NCBI RefSeq assembly: GCF_001434295.1
Contig: NZ_AZFA01000002.1
Coordinates: forward strand, 1-64,000
Direction of reading: 5' to 3'
Length of the DNA stretch: 64,000 bases
Source of the DNA: Companilactobacillus versmoldensis DSM 14857 = KCTC 3814
Lineage (GTDB): Bacteria; Bacillota; Bacilli; Lactobacillales; Lactobacillaceae
Under the pieces are notes generated by a model that was given only the letters and a program-made list of their open reading frames with translations, had not been told where the DNA came from and made no database searches. Made by a program: the position numbers and the translations under genes. Of the stretch, positions 1-8,249 are shown in pieces; position 1 is the first letter of the stretch, and each line of letters begins with the position of its first letter.

Positions 1-17
1 CAGAAAGTTTAGACCCA

Positions 18-57
18 AAAGTTCTGACCACTGATGTGAAGTGATCAGAACTTTTTT
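18..57. terminator. Bidirectional intrinsic terminator
   Basis: A 14-bp imperfect stem (19-32 with 40-53) closes a 7-nt loop and is followed by a T run on the + strand and a shorter one on the - strand. It lies just past the 3' end of the serine hydrolase gene and probably ends that transcript and one arriving from outside the window. Confidence 0.75.
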
Positions 58-1024
58 ATTTATCTTCGATTAGAAAACTACTCAAAATATTCTCACGTCG
101 ATTCAAAAACAGTTGGTTATCCTCGACCGGGTGTACACGATTAGATAAGAAGACCATTGCAGAATCAGTCTGCTGATCCAAAGCAATGAAATGACCAGTA
201 TATCCAGTATGGAATAACACATGACCATTACCATCTGGCTTGATATCCCAACCGAGCGAACGTCCAGGATCCAATTGAGTGAAATTATGATACAAGTTTT
301 TGAATTGTGGCTTTAACATGATAACTGCAAATTTCATGACATCATTTAAATTAGAGAACATCCCTGCAGACCCACATCTGACTCCTAGTTGACGCGCCTT
401 AGGGTCATTTGCCACACCTTGCATAAATTCTCCATGTAATTGATAAGTGGGCGTACAGCGTGATTCTACAGGCTTAAAAGTACTATCTTCTAATTCCCAA
501 GGAATCAAAATCTCATCAACGATGGCTTTTTGGACCGGCTCTTTGACAATTTTCTCAATGATCAAGCCTAAAAAAATCATTCCGGTATCTGTATATTTGA
601 CGATTCTTTCAAAATTTTCAGTTACCGGTAAATTCAACAGTGCATCGATCAACTCATCGCCATTCAATCGATCACGATTAGGGATATATCCGTCAATACC
701 CGATGTGTGGGTAAGCAAATGAATGATTTTCACCCGCGGATCAGCAAATTTTGGTAAAATTTTTTGGATCGGATCTTCTAGAGAAATTTTTCCTTGGTCA
801 ACTAATTTTAGTATCAATGGGACAGTTCCCATGATTTTGGTCAAGGAGGCTAAATCGTATAATTCGTCGCCTTCTAGAGCTTGCTTTTCTGGCTGCCAGG
901 AGCGATCGCCGTAAAATTCCTGCAAACTTTTTCCGTGATCGATAAAACCATAACTTACTCCGGGAACTATTTGTTGATTGACTAATGATCTGATCATTGC
1001 TGTCGTTTGTTCAAATGAGCTCAT
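56..1024 (-). CDS. Serine hydrolase, class C beta-lactamase fold
   Basis: A 322-residue protein with the penicillin-binding-protein fold of class C beta-lactamases and esterases. The nucleophile motif SLTK (Ser60-x-x-Lys63) is visible, followed by a Tyr motif YTD near residue 144 and an HTG triad near residue 273 that replaces KTG. No signal peptide is seen, so it is probably cytoplasmic; an esterase or peptide-hydrolase role is more likely than true beta-lactam resistance. The ATG follows a good ribosome site (GGAGATAACT). It stands alone, with terminators on both sides. The substrate cannot be told from sequence. Confidence 0.85.
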   Translation of the reverse strand: MSSFEQTTAMIRSLVNQQIVPGVSYGFIDHGKSLQEFYGDRSWQPEKQALEGDELYDLASLTKIMGTVPLILKLVDQGKISLEDPIQKILPKFADPRVKIIHLLTHTSGIDGYIPNRDRLNGDELIDALLNLPVTENFERIVKYTDTGMIFLGLIIEKIVKEPVQKAIVDEILIPWELEDSTFKPVESRCTPTYQLHGEFMQGVANDPKARQLGVRCGSAGMFSNLNDVMKFAVIMLKPQFKNLYHNFTQLDPGRSLGWDIKPDGNGHVLFHTGYTGHFIALDQQTDSAMVFLSNRVHPVEDNQLFLNRRENILSSFLIEDK

Positions 1025-1042
1025 AGTTATCTCCTTTATCTA

Positions 1043-1085
1043 AAATAAAAGGTCGCAAATCCACGATGTGAGTTTGCGACCTTTG
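1043..1085 (-). terminator. Terminator of the ABC exporter operon
   Basis: A 12-bp perfect stem (1048-1059 with 1073-1084) is followed on the - strand by TTTTATTTTA. It lies between the end of the exporter operon and the hydrolase start. Confidence 0.85.
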
Positions 1086-1144
1086 ACGCAAGAAAACGCA
1101 ACATCTATGCGAAATCTAATACGTCTGTATTATAACAAATTTCT

Positions 1145-3019
1145 TTAAATAGCAACGTTTCCAGCAAACTGACTATTATATAGATCAGCATAGAAACCGT
1201 TTTTAGCCATCAATTCTTCATGATTACCAGTTTCAACAATCGAGCCTTCATTCATGACGATGATCTTGTCAGCATCACGGATAGTTGATAATCGATGAGC
1301 TACCACGAAACTTGTCCGATTTTGCAACAAGCGCTGCATAGCGTGTTGAATATGGACTTCAGTTCTGGTATCGACTGAAGAAGTAGCTTCATCTAGAATC
1401 AGAATTTCTGGATCGGCAATAAATGCACGAGCAATAGTGATCAACTGACGCTGACCTTGAGAAATATTTGAGGCCTCTTCATTTAGGACAGTATCATAAC
1501 CATCAGGCAACTGACGCACGAAACTATCGACATGGGCAGCCTTAGCAGCAGCCAGGATCTCTTCTTTAGAAGCTGACTCATTACTGTACTTAAGGTTGTC
1601 GTAAATCGTTCCTGTGAACAACCAAGTGTCCTGAAGGACCATGGCATAGTGTTGCCGAACTTCTTCACGACTCATGTTTCGGATATCACGACCGTCTAAT
1701 TTGATCGAACCACCCTTCACATCGTAGAAACGTTCTAACAAGTTGATGACAGTTGTCTTACCGGCTCCCGTCGGTCCAACGATGGCAACCATCTCACCAG
1801 GGTCTACTTGCAGATTGTAGTCCTCCATTAACAATGGCTTATCCGCATAACCAAAATCCATATGATCCAAAATGATCTTCTTATCAGTCTCGATATCAGG
1901 GATATCGACTGGGTCATTATTCATTTCTGGTTCATCGATAACTTCAAAAATACGTTCTGCTGAAGCTACAGTGGCCTGAATAGTATTGGCTAAGTTAGCT
2001 AACTGAGTGATCGGTTGTGAAAATTGATTCATATATTGAAGAAAGGCTTGGATATTACCCAAAGCAATCCCACCATTAGCAACTTGGATACCACCAAACA
2101 TGGCAATGAAAACATAACCCAAGTTATTAACTAAAGTCATTAAAGGCATGATGATACCAGAGATCATTTGTGCACGCCATGAAGCTTTATAGAGCGTAGC
2201 ATTTTCCTGATCGAATTTTTCTAAAGCTGTCCGTTCATGGTTAAAACTCTTAACGACCACGTGACCAGCGTAATTTTCCTCAACTTGGTTGTTCAAAAGA
2301 CCAAGTGATTTTTGTTGTCGAGCAAACAACTTCTGTGAAGCTGGAGCAACAAAACCAATCACGATCAAACTCAATGGAATAGTTGCTAAAGCAATCAGTG
2401 TAAGCTGCCAACTGATCGTGAACATCATGAACAAAACACCAACGAACGTCACAGTACTAGTTACGACCTGGGTGATACTTTGCTGTAAAGTACCAGCAAT
2501 GTTATCCATATCGTTAATAGCACGAGACATGATATCACCATTGGAATGCTCATCATAATAACTGATCGGCAAACGTTTCATTTTAGCTTTCAGGTCTCTT
2601 CTTAATTTATACACAGTTCTTTGCGAAATCCGTGACATCACAAATTGTTGAACGAAGCCAAAGATGGCTGAAGCAATGTACATTAAGAACACGATAAGGA
2701 TAATTTGTTTGATCTTATCAAAATCAATTGGGAATTGATCTACTTGAATACCAGCTTTTTGTTGAGCAACACCAGTCATGAAACCTTTATAAATAACTGT
2801 TGTAGCCTGACCTAAAACAGCCGGTGTCATTACTTGAAAAACTGAGGACAAAATTGTCAAAATGACGACTAAGACCATGCCCCAAATATAAACAGACATA
2901 TACGAAGCCAAACGCCGAACTGTTTTCCAGAAATTCTTCGGCTTGCTAGCTTTAGGTCCAACTGCATGAGGATTTTTAGGCCCAACTGATTGAGTGGTAG
3001 TTTCTTTGTCTTTAGCCAT
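1145..3019 (-). CDS. Heterodimeric ABC exporter subunit, catalytic half (LmrD/YheH-like)
   Basis: A 624-residue ABC half-transporter. It has a charged N-terminal tail of about 35 residues, six predicted membrane helices (about 40-330), then an ATPase domain with Walker A GPTGAGKTT, signature ISQGQ, and Walker B ILILDEATSS with the catalytic Glu intact. Together with the overlapping upstream gene it should form a heterodimeric drug or lipid exporter of the LmrCD/BmrCD class. The start ATG overlaps the stop of the partner gene, so the two are co-translated. The substrate is unknown. Confidence 0.92.
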   Translation of the reverse strand: MAKDKETTTQSVGPKNPHAVGPKASKPKNFWKTVRRLASYMSVYIWGMVLVVILTILSSVFQVMTPAVLGQATTVIYKGFMTGVAQQKAGIQVDQFPIDFDKIKQIILIVFLMYIASAIFGFVQQFVMSRISQRTVYKLRRDLKAKMKRLPISYYDEHSNGDIMSRAINDMDNIAGTLQQSITQVVTSTVTFVGVLFMMFTISWQLTLIALATIPLSLIVIGFVAPASQKLFARQQKSLGLLNNQVEENYAGHVVVKSFNHERTALEKFDQENATLYKASWRAQMISGIIMPLMTLVNNLGYVFIAMFGGIQVANGGIALGNIQAFLQYMNQFSQPITQLANLANTIQATVASAERIFEVIDEPEMNNDPVDIPDIETDKKIILDHMDFGYADKPLLMEDYNLQVDPGEMVAIVGPTGAGKTTVINLLERFYDVKGGSIKLDGRDIRNMSREEVRQHYAMVLQDTWLFTGTIYDNLKYSNESASKEEILAAAKAAHVDSFVRQLPDGYDTVLNEEASNISQGQRQLITIARAFIADPEILILDEATSSVDTRTEVHIQHAMQRLLQNRTSFVVAHRLSTIRDADKIIVMNEGSIVETGNHEELMAKNGFYADLYNSQFAGNVAI

Positions 3020-4728
3020 TATTTGCCCCCTTTAATTTGAGACTCAATAATTTCTTGATAAGTCTTATTATTTTCTTTCAATTCTTGATGAGTTCCTAGT
3101 CCAACCATTTTACCGTTATCAAGGACTAAAATTTGATCGGCGTCAGCAACAGTTGAAACACGTTGTCCAACAATGACCACAACACTTTGATTGATCTTAG
3201 GATCTGCTTTTAGAGCAGTCCGAAGATTCAAGTCGGTCTTGAAATCAAGTGCGGAGAAGGAATCATCGAAGACATAGATCGAAGCATTTTTAACCAATGC
3301 ACGTGCAATAGCTAAACGCTGCTTTTGACCACCAGAGAAGTTATCCCCGCCTTGTTCAACTTTGGCATCAAGGTCATCGACAAATTCAGTAGCTTGTGCG
3401 ATATCCAATGCATGCCAAATATCATCATCAGTCGCATCATCACGCCCATAAAGCATATTACTGCGAATAGTTCCCTTAAACAGCACTGCTTCCTGAGGAA
3501 CTAATGAAACTTGATGATTGATATCTTCAGTATTCAAAGCTTTAACATCCGTCCCATTGATCCGAACCGTTCCGGTTTCTGAATCATAAAATCTTGGGAT
3601 CAGATTGATCAAAGTACTCTTACCAGATCCAGTACCACCAATAATAGCTAAAGTCTGACCTTTTTTCATATCAAAATTGATATTTGATAAAGCCAATTTT
3701 TCAGCACCTAGATAGCGGAAGTTTACATCATTGAACTCCAATGAAGCTTCCCCTTTGATCTTAGCTGGTTTAGCAACTGTATCGATCTGACTTTGTTTAT
3801 CTAAAACTTCATTGATACGAGCAGCTGAAGCTGAAGCTCTTGGAATCAAAACAAAAATCAATGATAAAATCATAAAACTCATTAAAATTTGCATCGCATA
3901 TGTCATAAACGCAATTAAATTACCAACTTGCATCGATTGGTTAGCGATATAATGAGACCCCAGCCAAGTAATACCAATATTAGTCCCACTCATGATCAAT
4001 GTAATAAATGGAACCATCATTGCAACTATTGTATAAACTTTGATAGCATTGTTTGTATAGTTGTCATTGGCTCCTTTGAAACGATTTTGTTCAAAGTCAT
4101 CCTGACGAAAGGCTCTAATAACCCTTACACCAGTCAATCCTTCACGGAAGATCAAGTTAAGCCGATCGGTCTTCTTCTGCATTGCCTTAAATAATGGCAC
4201 TGCAAAATACATAACTGTACCGACAACAATGACCAAAGCAGGAATAACAACAATGAATATTTTTGTCATTGCCGCATTCTTCTGATAAGCCATAAATCCT
4301 GCACCTACTAGTAAGATTGGAGCCATGATCATCATCCTCAACATCATCACGATAACGTTTTGAATCTGCATAACATCGTTTGTAGTTCTCGTCGTCAAAG
4401 ATGAAGTGTCAAACGCATCAAATTCATCATGAGAAAAGAATAAAACTTTTCTAAATAAATCTGAACGTAAATTTCTTCCTAATCCCTGTGAAGCTTGTGA
4501 CGCCAAGAATACGTTACAAATCGAAGCTAGAACTGTTAGCACTGATACAAAAATCATTTTCATACCGGCAGTCACAATATAACCTGTTTGTCCTTTGGCA
4601 ATACCGTTATTAACGATATCCGCAGTAATATTAGGTAGATATAATGAAGCAATAACTTGAACGATCATGAACATGATCGATCCAACGACTTGCCAGATAT
4701 TCAAACGTCCGCGCACTACCTTAAACAT
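3019..4728 (-). CDS. Heterodimeric ABC exporter subunit, degenerate half (LmrC/YheI-like)
   Basis: A 569-residue ABC half-transporter and first gene of the exporter pair. Six membrane helices precede an ATPase domain with Walker A GGTGSGKST, signature FSGGQ and a Walker B ending in FDDS. The catalytic Glu is therefore Asp, the usual mark of the degenerate nucleotide site in heterodimeric exporters. The start follows AAGGGAGTG at good spacing. The promoter lies in the 100-bp divergent gap with the CPBP gene. Its partner is the downstream, overlapping gene. Confidence 0.92.
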   Translation of the reverse strand: MFKVVRGRLNIWQVVGSIMFMIVQVIASLYLPNITADIVNNGIAKGQTGYIVTAGMKMIFVSVLTVLASICNVFLASQASQGLGRNLRSDLFRKVLFFSHDEFDAFDTSSLTTRTTNDVMQIQNVIVMMLRMMIMAPILLVGAGFMAYQKNAAMTKIFIVVIPALVIVVGTVMYFAVPLFKAMQKKTDRLNLIFREGLTGVRVIRAFRQDDFEQNRFKGANDNYTNNAIKVYTIVAMMVPFITLIMSGTNIGITWLGSHYIANQSMQVGNLIAFMTYAMQILMSFMILSLIFVLIPRASASAARINEVLDKQSQIDTVAKPAKIKGEASLEFNDVNFRYLGAEKLALSNINFDMKKGQTLAIIGGTGSGKSTLINLIPRFYDSETGTVRINGTDVKALNTEDINHQVSLVPQEAVLFKGTIRSNMLYGRDDATDDDIWHALDIAQATEFVDDLDAKVEQGGDNFSGGQKQRLAIARALVKNASIYVFDDSFSALDFKTDLNLRTALKADPKINQSVVVIVGQRVSTVADADQILVLDNGKMVGLGTHQELKENNKTYQEIIESQIKGGK

Positions 4729-4828
4729 TCATTCACTCCCTTTTCTCGAAGACCAAATCGGTCATTCTAGTATTAAATCACTTCTTGCGATAGAATTCTA
4801 TAAATAGAACAAATAAGGTGGTCTTACA

Positions 4829-5503
4829 TTGACTAATAAAAATCCAGAATTTAATCCATTTAAAAGTCTATTTCATATTATAGCCTTTATTTTACTTTTT
4901 ATCGTTGAGCAAATACCATTAAGCATTTTAACTTTCACCAAAGCTCAACTTGGACCAAATTACGAAAGTTATTTAAAAGTTGCTCCAGTAATTTCATTAT
5001 TATTAATGATCGTCACAGCAGCGATTTTATACTTCACATTTAAAAAAGCGCAAAAGTTCCCAACTGTTAGATTCACTAACAAAACCTGGCTGACTATTTT
5101 AGCTGGTACCATTTTGGCTCTGGTCATTAACTACGCAACAATACCCTTTATGAAGGCTCAAAATTCAAATGTTGATGCACTACAAACACTCGGGCAAAAC
5201 AGTCAGATTTTATTAGTCTTTTCTGTCCTGGTTGTATCACCGATCTTTGAAGAGATACTCTTCCGAGGAATCATGATGAATTGGTTTTTTGTTAATCGAC
5301 CATTTGTTTCAATTTTGATCAGTGGAATAATTTTTGGATTTGCTCATGCTCCGATTTCAAATAACATGGATTGGATCTATGCACTATCTAAGATTCTCTT
5401 AGGAATTTTACTAGCAATTGTATATTATAGAACCAAAAATATAAAAGCAGACATTTCTGTTCATTTCTTAAATAATTTCTTATCAATCGTGCTGGCTATA
5501 TAA
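4829..5503 (+). CDS. CPBP family intramembrane metalloprotease
   Basis: A 224-residue membrane protein of the CAAX protease/bacteriocin-processing (CPBP, Abi) family, with about seven hydrophobic helices. The family motifs are present: EEILFRG (Glu-Glu plus Arg), FGFAHAP with the metal-binding His, and a late His/Asn pair in VHFLNNF. The start is TTG after AAGGTGG. Members act in bacteriocin immunity, surface-protein processing or signalling. No bacteriocin gene lies next to it, so the role is open. A small membrane gene follows after 1 nt. Confidence 0.85.
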   Translation: MTNKNPEFNPFKSLFHIIAFILLFIVEQIPLSILTFTKAQLGPNYESYLKVAPVISLLLMIVTAAILYFTFKKAQKFPTVRFTNKTWLTILAGTILALVINYATIPFMKAQNSNVDALQTLGQNSQILLVFSVLVVSPIFEEILFRGIMMNWFFVNRPFVSILISGIIFGFAHAPISNNMDWIYALSKILLGILLAIVYYRTKNIKADISVHFLNNFLSIVLAI

Positions 5504-5504
5504 T

Positions 5505-5735
5505 ATGGATAAACAAGAGAAAACACTTCAAACAACTATCAAAAACACTATTCGAAATACTTTGATCTATGCTATCTTCAGTATTTTATTACTGACGACT
5601 GGCACGATCACAGGTTGGATCTTCTTTGAATTTGTCGCAATTGCCTCAGTCTTAGTCACCTTTATCTACTTAATTTACCTAGTGTATTTAACGATACTTA
5701 AAATAAGATTAAAAAATGACCAAAATCATCATTGA
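5505..5735 (+). CDS. Small two-helix membrane protein of unknown function
   Basis: A 76-residue protein with two hydrophobic stretches (about 18-38 and 42-66), a charged N-terminus and a basic C-terminal tail. It starts 1 nt after the CPBP protease stop and has no clear ribosome site of its own, which suggests translational coupling. I do not recognise a family; a partner of the protease is possible from position only. Confidence 0.6.
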   Translation: MDKQEKTLQTTIKNTIRNTLIYAIFSILLLTTGTITGWIFFEFVAIASVLVTFIYLIYLVYLTILKIRLKNDQNHH

Positions 5736-5777
5736 CATATCTATGTCTTTCAAGTTAAAATATAAAAGTTGTTTAAT

Positions 5778-5850
5778 TGCCCGTTGGTCAAATGGTTTAA
5801 GACGCCACCCTCTCAAGGTGGAGTTATGGGTTCGATTCCCATACGGGTGA
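5778..5850 (+). tRNA. tRNA-Glu (CUC anticodon)
   Basis: The cloverleaf is complete: acceptor TGCCCGT paired with ACGGGTG (two wobble-type pairs at the end), D arm GTCA..., anticodon stem CCACC/GGTGG with loop CTCTCAA giving anticodon CUC, T arm ATGGG-TTCGATT-CCCAT, discriminator A, no encoded CCA. The backbone matches tRNA-Glu of Gram-positives. Its 3' end is the prophage attachment site, and the gene is left intact at the left junction. Confidence 0.88.
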
Positions 5851-5851
5851 T
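5835..5851 (+). other. attL core
   Basis: The sequence ATTCCCATACGGGTGAT here is identical to that at 43,565-43,581. It covers the T-stem and acceptor 3' half of the tRNA, so integration keeps the tRNA functional. Confidence 0.9.
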
Positions 5852-5888
5852 ATTTTAAGTATTTTATAACATTTTCATTTTTATAAAA

Positions 5889-5926
5889 GGGCTGTAAACG
5901 TTGAGTTTACGGCTTTTTTATTTTTT
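5889..5926 (+). terminator. Terminator after tRNA-Glu, phage-supplied
   Basis: GCTGTAAAC (5891-5899) pairs with GTTTACGGC, followed by TTTTTTATTTTTT. It lies inside attL DNA, so in the lysogen the tRNA transcript is ended by prophage sequence instead of the host terminator now stranded at 43.6 kb. Confidence 0.8.
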
Positions 5927-5960
5927 GCATATTCTAAAGCATTCTAGATTTTTATATAGT

Positions 5961-5981
5961 TGTCACACAAGTGTCACACAA
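5961..5981 (+). repeat. Candidate integrase arm sites on the attL side
   Basis: The 10-mer TGTCACACAA occurs twice with an 11-bp period. A comparable pair (GGGCACAAA, also 11-bp period) lies on the attR side at 43,501-43,520. Paired short repeats flanking the core are typical arm-type sites of phage tyrosine integrases. This is inference from position and spacing. Confidence 0.45.
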
Positions 5982-5996
5982 ATCACGCAAAAAAAT

Positions 5997-6024
5997 ACCC
6001 ACACCTAAATTAATAGATGTGGGT
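5997..6024 (-). terminator. 28-nt terminator-like hairpin, copy 1
   Basis: ACCCACA and TGTGGGT pair around a 14-nt loop; on the - strand the stem is followed by a short T run (TATTTTTTT). The 28 bases are identical to those at 7,223-7,250, and a diverged copy lies at 6,501-6,528. Confidence 0.6.
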
Positions 6025-6045
6025 TGTTATATAATTTTGCAAATA

Positions 6046-6152
6046 AAAAAGCCCTACTTGACAAAGGCAAATGACAAGCTAGGCTTCTACTAGAACGGCA
6101 AGACTACTGAGCGTTGTAGTCAAGAGATACGAAACATTCAAAACTTAATACA
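6046..6152 (-). ncRNA. Candidate antisense antitoxin RNA (type I system)
   Basis: On the - strand there is a good promoter: TTGACT (6182-6187) and TAAGAT (6158-6163) spaced by 18 nt. About 100 nt downstream is a terminator in which AAGCCTAGCTTG pairs with CAAGTAGGGCTT and runs into TTTTTT. No ORF lies between. Short stretches resemble the toxin leader when read on the + strand: ACTGAGCGTT versus ACTGCGCTT, and TACGAAACAT versus TACGAACAT at the toxin ribosome site. Transcription from opposite strands would make these complementary, as with the direct repeats of Fst/par loci. The pairing is inferred. Confidence 0.45.
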
Positions 6153-6306
6153 AGTGAATCTTAACAAATTATGTAGCAAACAGTCAAATTTTTTTCACTT
6201 TTCTCTTTCTTTTTGATAATATCTTAAAAGAGGACATGCACTGCGCTTCGTTCTCGTATGTTTGTGCTCTACGAAGAATAAATAGTTCTCAAATGGAGGT
6301 ACGAAC

Positions 6307-6408
6307 ATGAAAAATTTAATACAATTTTTTGTTACACATGGATTCGAGTTGTTCACACTTGGCATAGCTATCATTGCCGAGTTATTAATCGCAATTTTTA
6401 TTCATTAG
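6307..6408 (+). CDS. Hydrophobic 33-residue peptide, candidate type I toxin
   Basis: The peptide has a charged start, one long hydrophobic helix (about residues 14-32) and ends in His. A strong ribosome site (GGAGG, 7 nt before ATG) and a near-consensus -10 element around 6,215-6,222 precede it, and a perfect terminator follows. The layout (short membrane peptide, long structured leader, neighbouring divergent small RNA) fits type I toxins of the Fst/TxpA kind. I cannot match it to one named family. A holin-like or regulatory peptide is an alternative. Confidence 0.6.
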   Translation: MKNLIQFFVTHGFELFTLGIAIIAELLIAIFIH

Positions 6409-6419
6409 TCAGCAGTGCG

Positions 6420-6459
6420 GCAGATGTGGGATTGAGCCCCCGCATCTGCTTTTTTTTTG
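6420..6459 (+). terminator. Terminator of the toxin-like gene
   Basis: GCAGATGTGGG pairs with CCCGCATCTGC and is followed by nine T residues; it lies directly behind the peptide stop. Confidence 0.9.
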
Positions 6460-6500
6460 TTTACACAATAACACATACTTTAATTTATATCCAATAAAAA

Positions 6501-6528
6501 AACCACACCTAATTTAATAGGTATGGTT
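6501..6528 (-). terminator. 28-nt terminator-like hairpin, diverged copy 2
   Basis: AACCACACCT pairs with AGGTATGGTT; on the - strand TTTTTTTATTGG follows. It ends the CsbD-like gene and is a relative of the hairpins at 5,997 and 7,223. Confidence 0.75.
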
Positions 6529-6537
6529 AATTCAATA

Positions 6538-6723
6538 TTACTTTTCAGACTTCTTGTTAATTTTTTCAGCAACCTTATCAACAATATTGTCGGCTTTTTC
6601 TTTGGCTTGTCCAACCTTTTCTTGAATCTTACCTTTTAGCTCTTTCTTATCATCGTCAGTTGCTTTCCCAACTGTCTCATTAGTTTTTCCTTTAATCCTA
6701 TCCTTTTTGCTATCAATACTCAT
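6538..6723 (-). CDS. CsbD family stress-response protein
   Basis: A 61-residue, highly charged, Lys/Glu-rich protein matching the CsbD pattern (KDRIKGKTNETVGKAT near the start, then LKGKIQEKVGQAKEK). CsbD proteins are small, soluble and induced by general stress in Bacillus and lactobacilli; the molecular role is not settled. It is the last gene of a three-gene cassette with a 45-residue membrane peptide and a GlsB-like protein, between the phage lysis genes and attL, which suggests lysogenic conversion. Confidence 0.85.
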   Translation of the reverse strand: MSIDSKKDRIKGKTNETVGKATDDDKKELKGKIQEKVGQAKEKADNIVDKVAEKINKKSEK

Positions 6724-6749
6724 ATTAACATCTCCTTTTGAATATATTA

Positions 6750-6887
6750 TTAATGAACCTTTTTTTGCAATTCATCGCCAGCTTTATCAATACCTTTAGC
6801 GGCAACAATAGTTCCTCCTATAAGTACACCTCCGACGATCAATGTACTAACAGCCATAAAAACAAAAACATTCTTTAATATACCCAT
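6750..6887 (-). CDS. Small membrane protein (45 aa) of the stress cassette
   Basis: The ORF begins with ATG after GGAGGATCACATC and encodes one hydrophobic helix (about residues 6-31, rich in Gly, Val, Ile) and a short charged tail ending QKKVH. It lies between the GlsB-like and CsbD genes in the same direction with short gaps, so it is probably co-transcribed. No family recognised. Confidence 0.65.
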   Translation of the reverse strand: MGILKNVFVFMAVSTLIVGGVLIGGTIVAAKGIDKAGDELQKKVH

Positions 6888-6900
6888 GATGTGATCCTCC

Positions 6901-7146
6901 TCAAGCTTTTTTTCTTACTACGAAGGATACAATCAATACAAGAACGATTGCTCCAATCAACGATGGAACGATTGCCATTCCTGCAAGTTGCGGACCCCAT
7001 GATCCTAATATTCCTTCACCAATGAATGATCCCACAATACCAGCTATTATGTTAGCAATCCAGCCCATAGATTCTCCTCTATTAGTAACTGCTCCAGCGA
7101 TTGCACCAATAACTGCACCTACAATTAGAACCCATAACCAATGCAT
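6901..7146 (-). CDS. GlsB/YeaQ/YmgE family stress-response membrane protein
   Basis: An 81-residue, Gly-rich protein with three hydrophobic helices (about 3-20, 30-50, 56-77), with family features GAVIGAIAG near the start and IVGSFIGEG in the middle. These were once called transglycosylase-associated proteins; no enzymatic residue is known, and expression rises under stress. First gene of the cassette. Finding it beside the phage amidase and inside the att sites indicates carriage by the prophage. Confidence 0.85.
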   Translation of the reverse strand: MHWLWVLIVGAVIGAIAGAVTNRGESMGWIANIIAGIVGSFIGEGILGSWGPQLAGMAIVPSLIGAIVLVLIVSFVVRKKA

Positions 7147-7222
7147 AAAATCACTCCTTTTTATATTTATAATTAGATGCTAATATATTGAGATTATTTT
7201 TGCAAATTATACACAAAAAAAG

Positions 7223-7250
7223 ACCCACACCTAAATTAATAGATGTGGGT
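7223..7250 (-). terminator. 28-nt terminator-like hairpin, copy 3
   Basis: The 28 bases equal those at 5,997-6,024. On the - strand the stem is followed by TCTTTTTTTGTG. It lies downstream of the endolysin gene stop only in the sense that it ends the late transcript at 7,263. Confidence 0.75.
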
Positions 7251-7262
7251 ATTATTGTATCT

Positions 7263-8249
7263 TTATCCCTTGAATCCAGAACCTTGCTGAAATTTTACTG
7301 GGATATATTCATCTGTGGAAACTTGGTAGCACCAGCCTACATTAGGTACTTTAAATAGTTCTTCACCGGTTGCCCATGAAGTGCCACCTTTAAATAATTG
7401 GTTGCTGTCTTTGATACTTTGACCTTTAGAATTGTATGCATTAACTCCGTAGCCGTCTAGATAATTAATCACGATCTTACCCGCCTTGTCAGTTACCGAC
7501 TGTGGAATGTAAGTATCATTACCGATTTTAAAGTACGCTTTTTTATCATGTACTAGAATATCAGACGATTGCCATGCCGTTCCACTAAGGATGTCAGTCC
7601 CAATATTGGGAACGCCTTTGCTACTCGTTGTGGTAAATGCTTTGAAGTAATCAGCCGTCACGGTCACCACATTATTAATAGTGGCTTTTTTCTCTGGTTC
7701 GGGCTCGTCATCAAATCCGTTTGCAAGGTCATATGCTAGCTGTGATTTAATGATACCCATGCTTGCAAAATAAGGATAAGGGTCAACATGGTCACCGCCA
7801 AAATTATTAGTTACCCATTGATGTGTCTTGATTCCATTGCCCCCACCATCTAGGGTGAGTGGGATGCCGTAAGCATTAGCATAGTAGCGAGCTACTTCCA
7901 CATACAAACGATAGACTTCTTGAAATTGCTGCTTGTCGCCTGTTCTTGCAAATTCGATTTGTACTGGTGCGTATGGATTAGCCGTTAATGCTCCCCACGA
8001 TACGTAGCCTGGTTCACCGATTTGGTAAATTTGCGCCTTGCCATCCATATAACCAACGAAAAACTGAACGTAAGCACTGCCATAGTTATTATGCATATAC
8101 TGTACTTCATGCAGTAACGCTTGTGAATCTCGCTTGTCGTTATCATTACCAGATTCGTGGAGGATAATAAAACGGTTAGAAGCTAGCCGTGTATCACCTT
8201 GATAATCGCCCAGTGCGTATGTCTTATTAATAATATTCGGATTAAACAT
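7263..8249 (-). CDS. Endolysin: N-acetylmuramoyl-L-alanine amidase with C-terminal cell-wall domain
   Basis: A 328-residue lysin. The N-terminal half (about 1-190) looks like an Amidase_2/PGRP domain: LHESGN supplies a first zinc His, and THQWV with DHVDPYPYF the later His/Asp ligands, as in other lactobacillus phage amidases. After a Glu/Pro linker the C-terminal part (about 200-328) holds two units (…IYNDTYIP-like, …DEYIPVKF) resembling SLAP or SH3-type wall-binding domains. No signal peptide, so release depends on the holin, whose stop codon abuts this ATG. Confidence 0.88.
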   Translation of the reverse strand: MFNPNIINKTYALGDYQGDTRLASNRFIILHESGNDNDKRDSQALLHEVQYMHNNYGSAYVQFFVGYMDGKAQIYQIGEPGYVSWGALTANPYAPVQIEFARTGDKQQFQEVYRLYVEVARYYANAYGIPLTLDGGGNGIKTHQWVTNNFGGDHVDPYPYFASMGIIKSQLAYDLANGFDDEPEPEKKATINNVVTVTADYFKAFTTTSSKGVPNIGTDILSGTAWQSSDILVHDKKAYFKIGNDTYIPQSVTDKAGKIVINYLDGYGVNAYNSKGQSIKDSNQLFKGGTSWATGEELFKVPNVGWCYQVSTDEYIPVKFQQGSGFKG

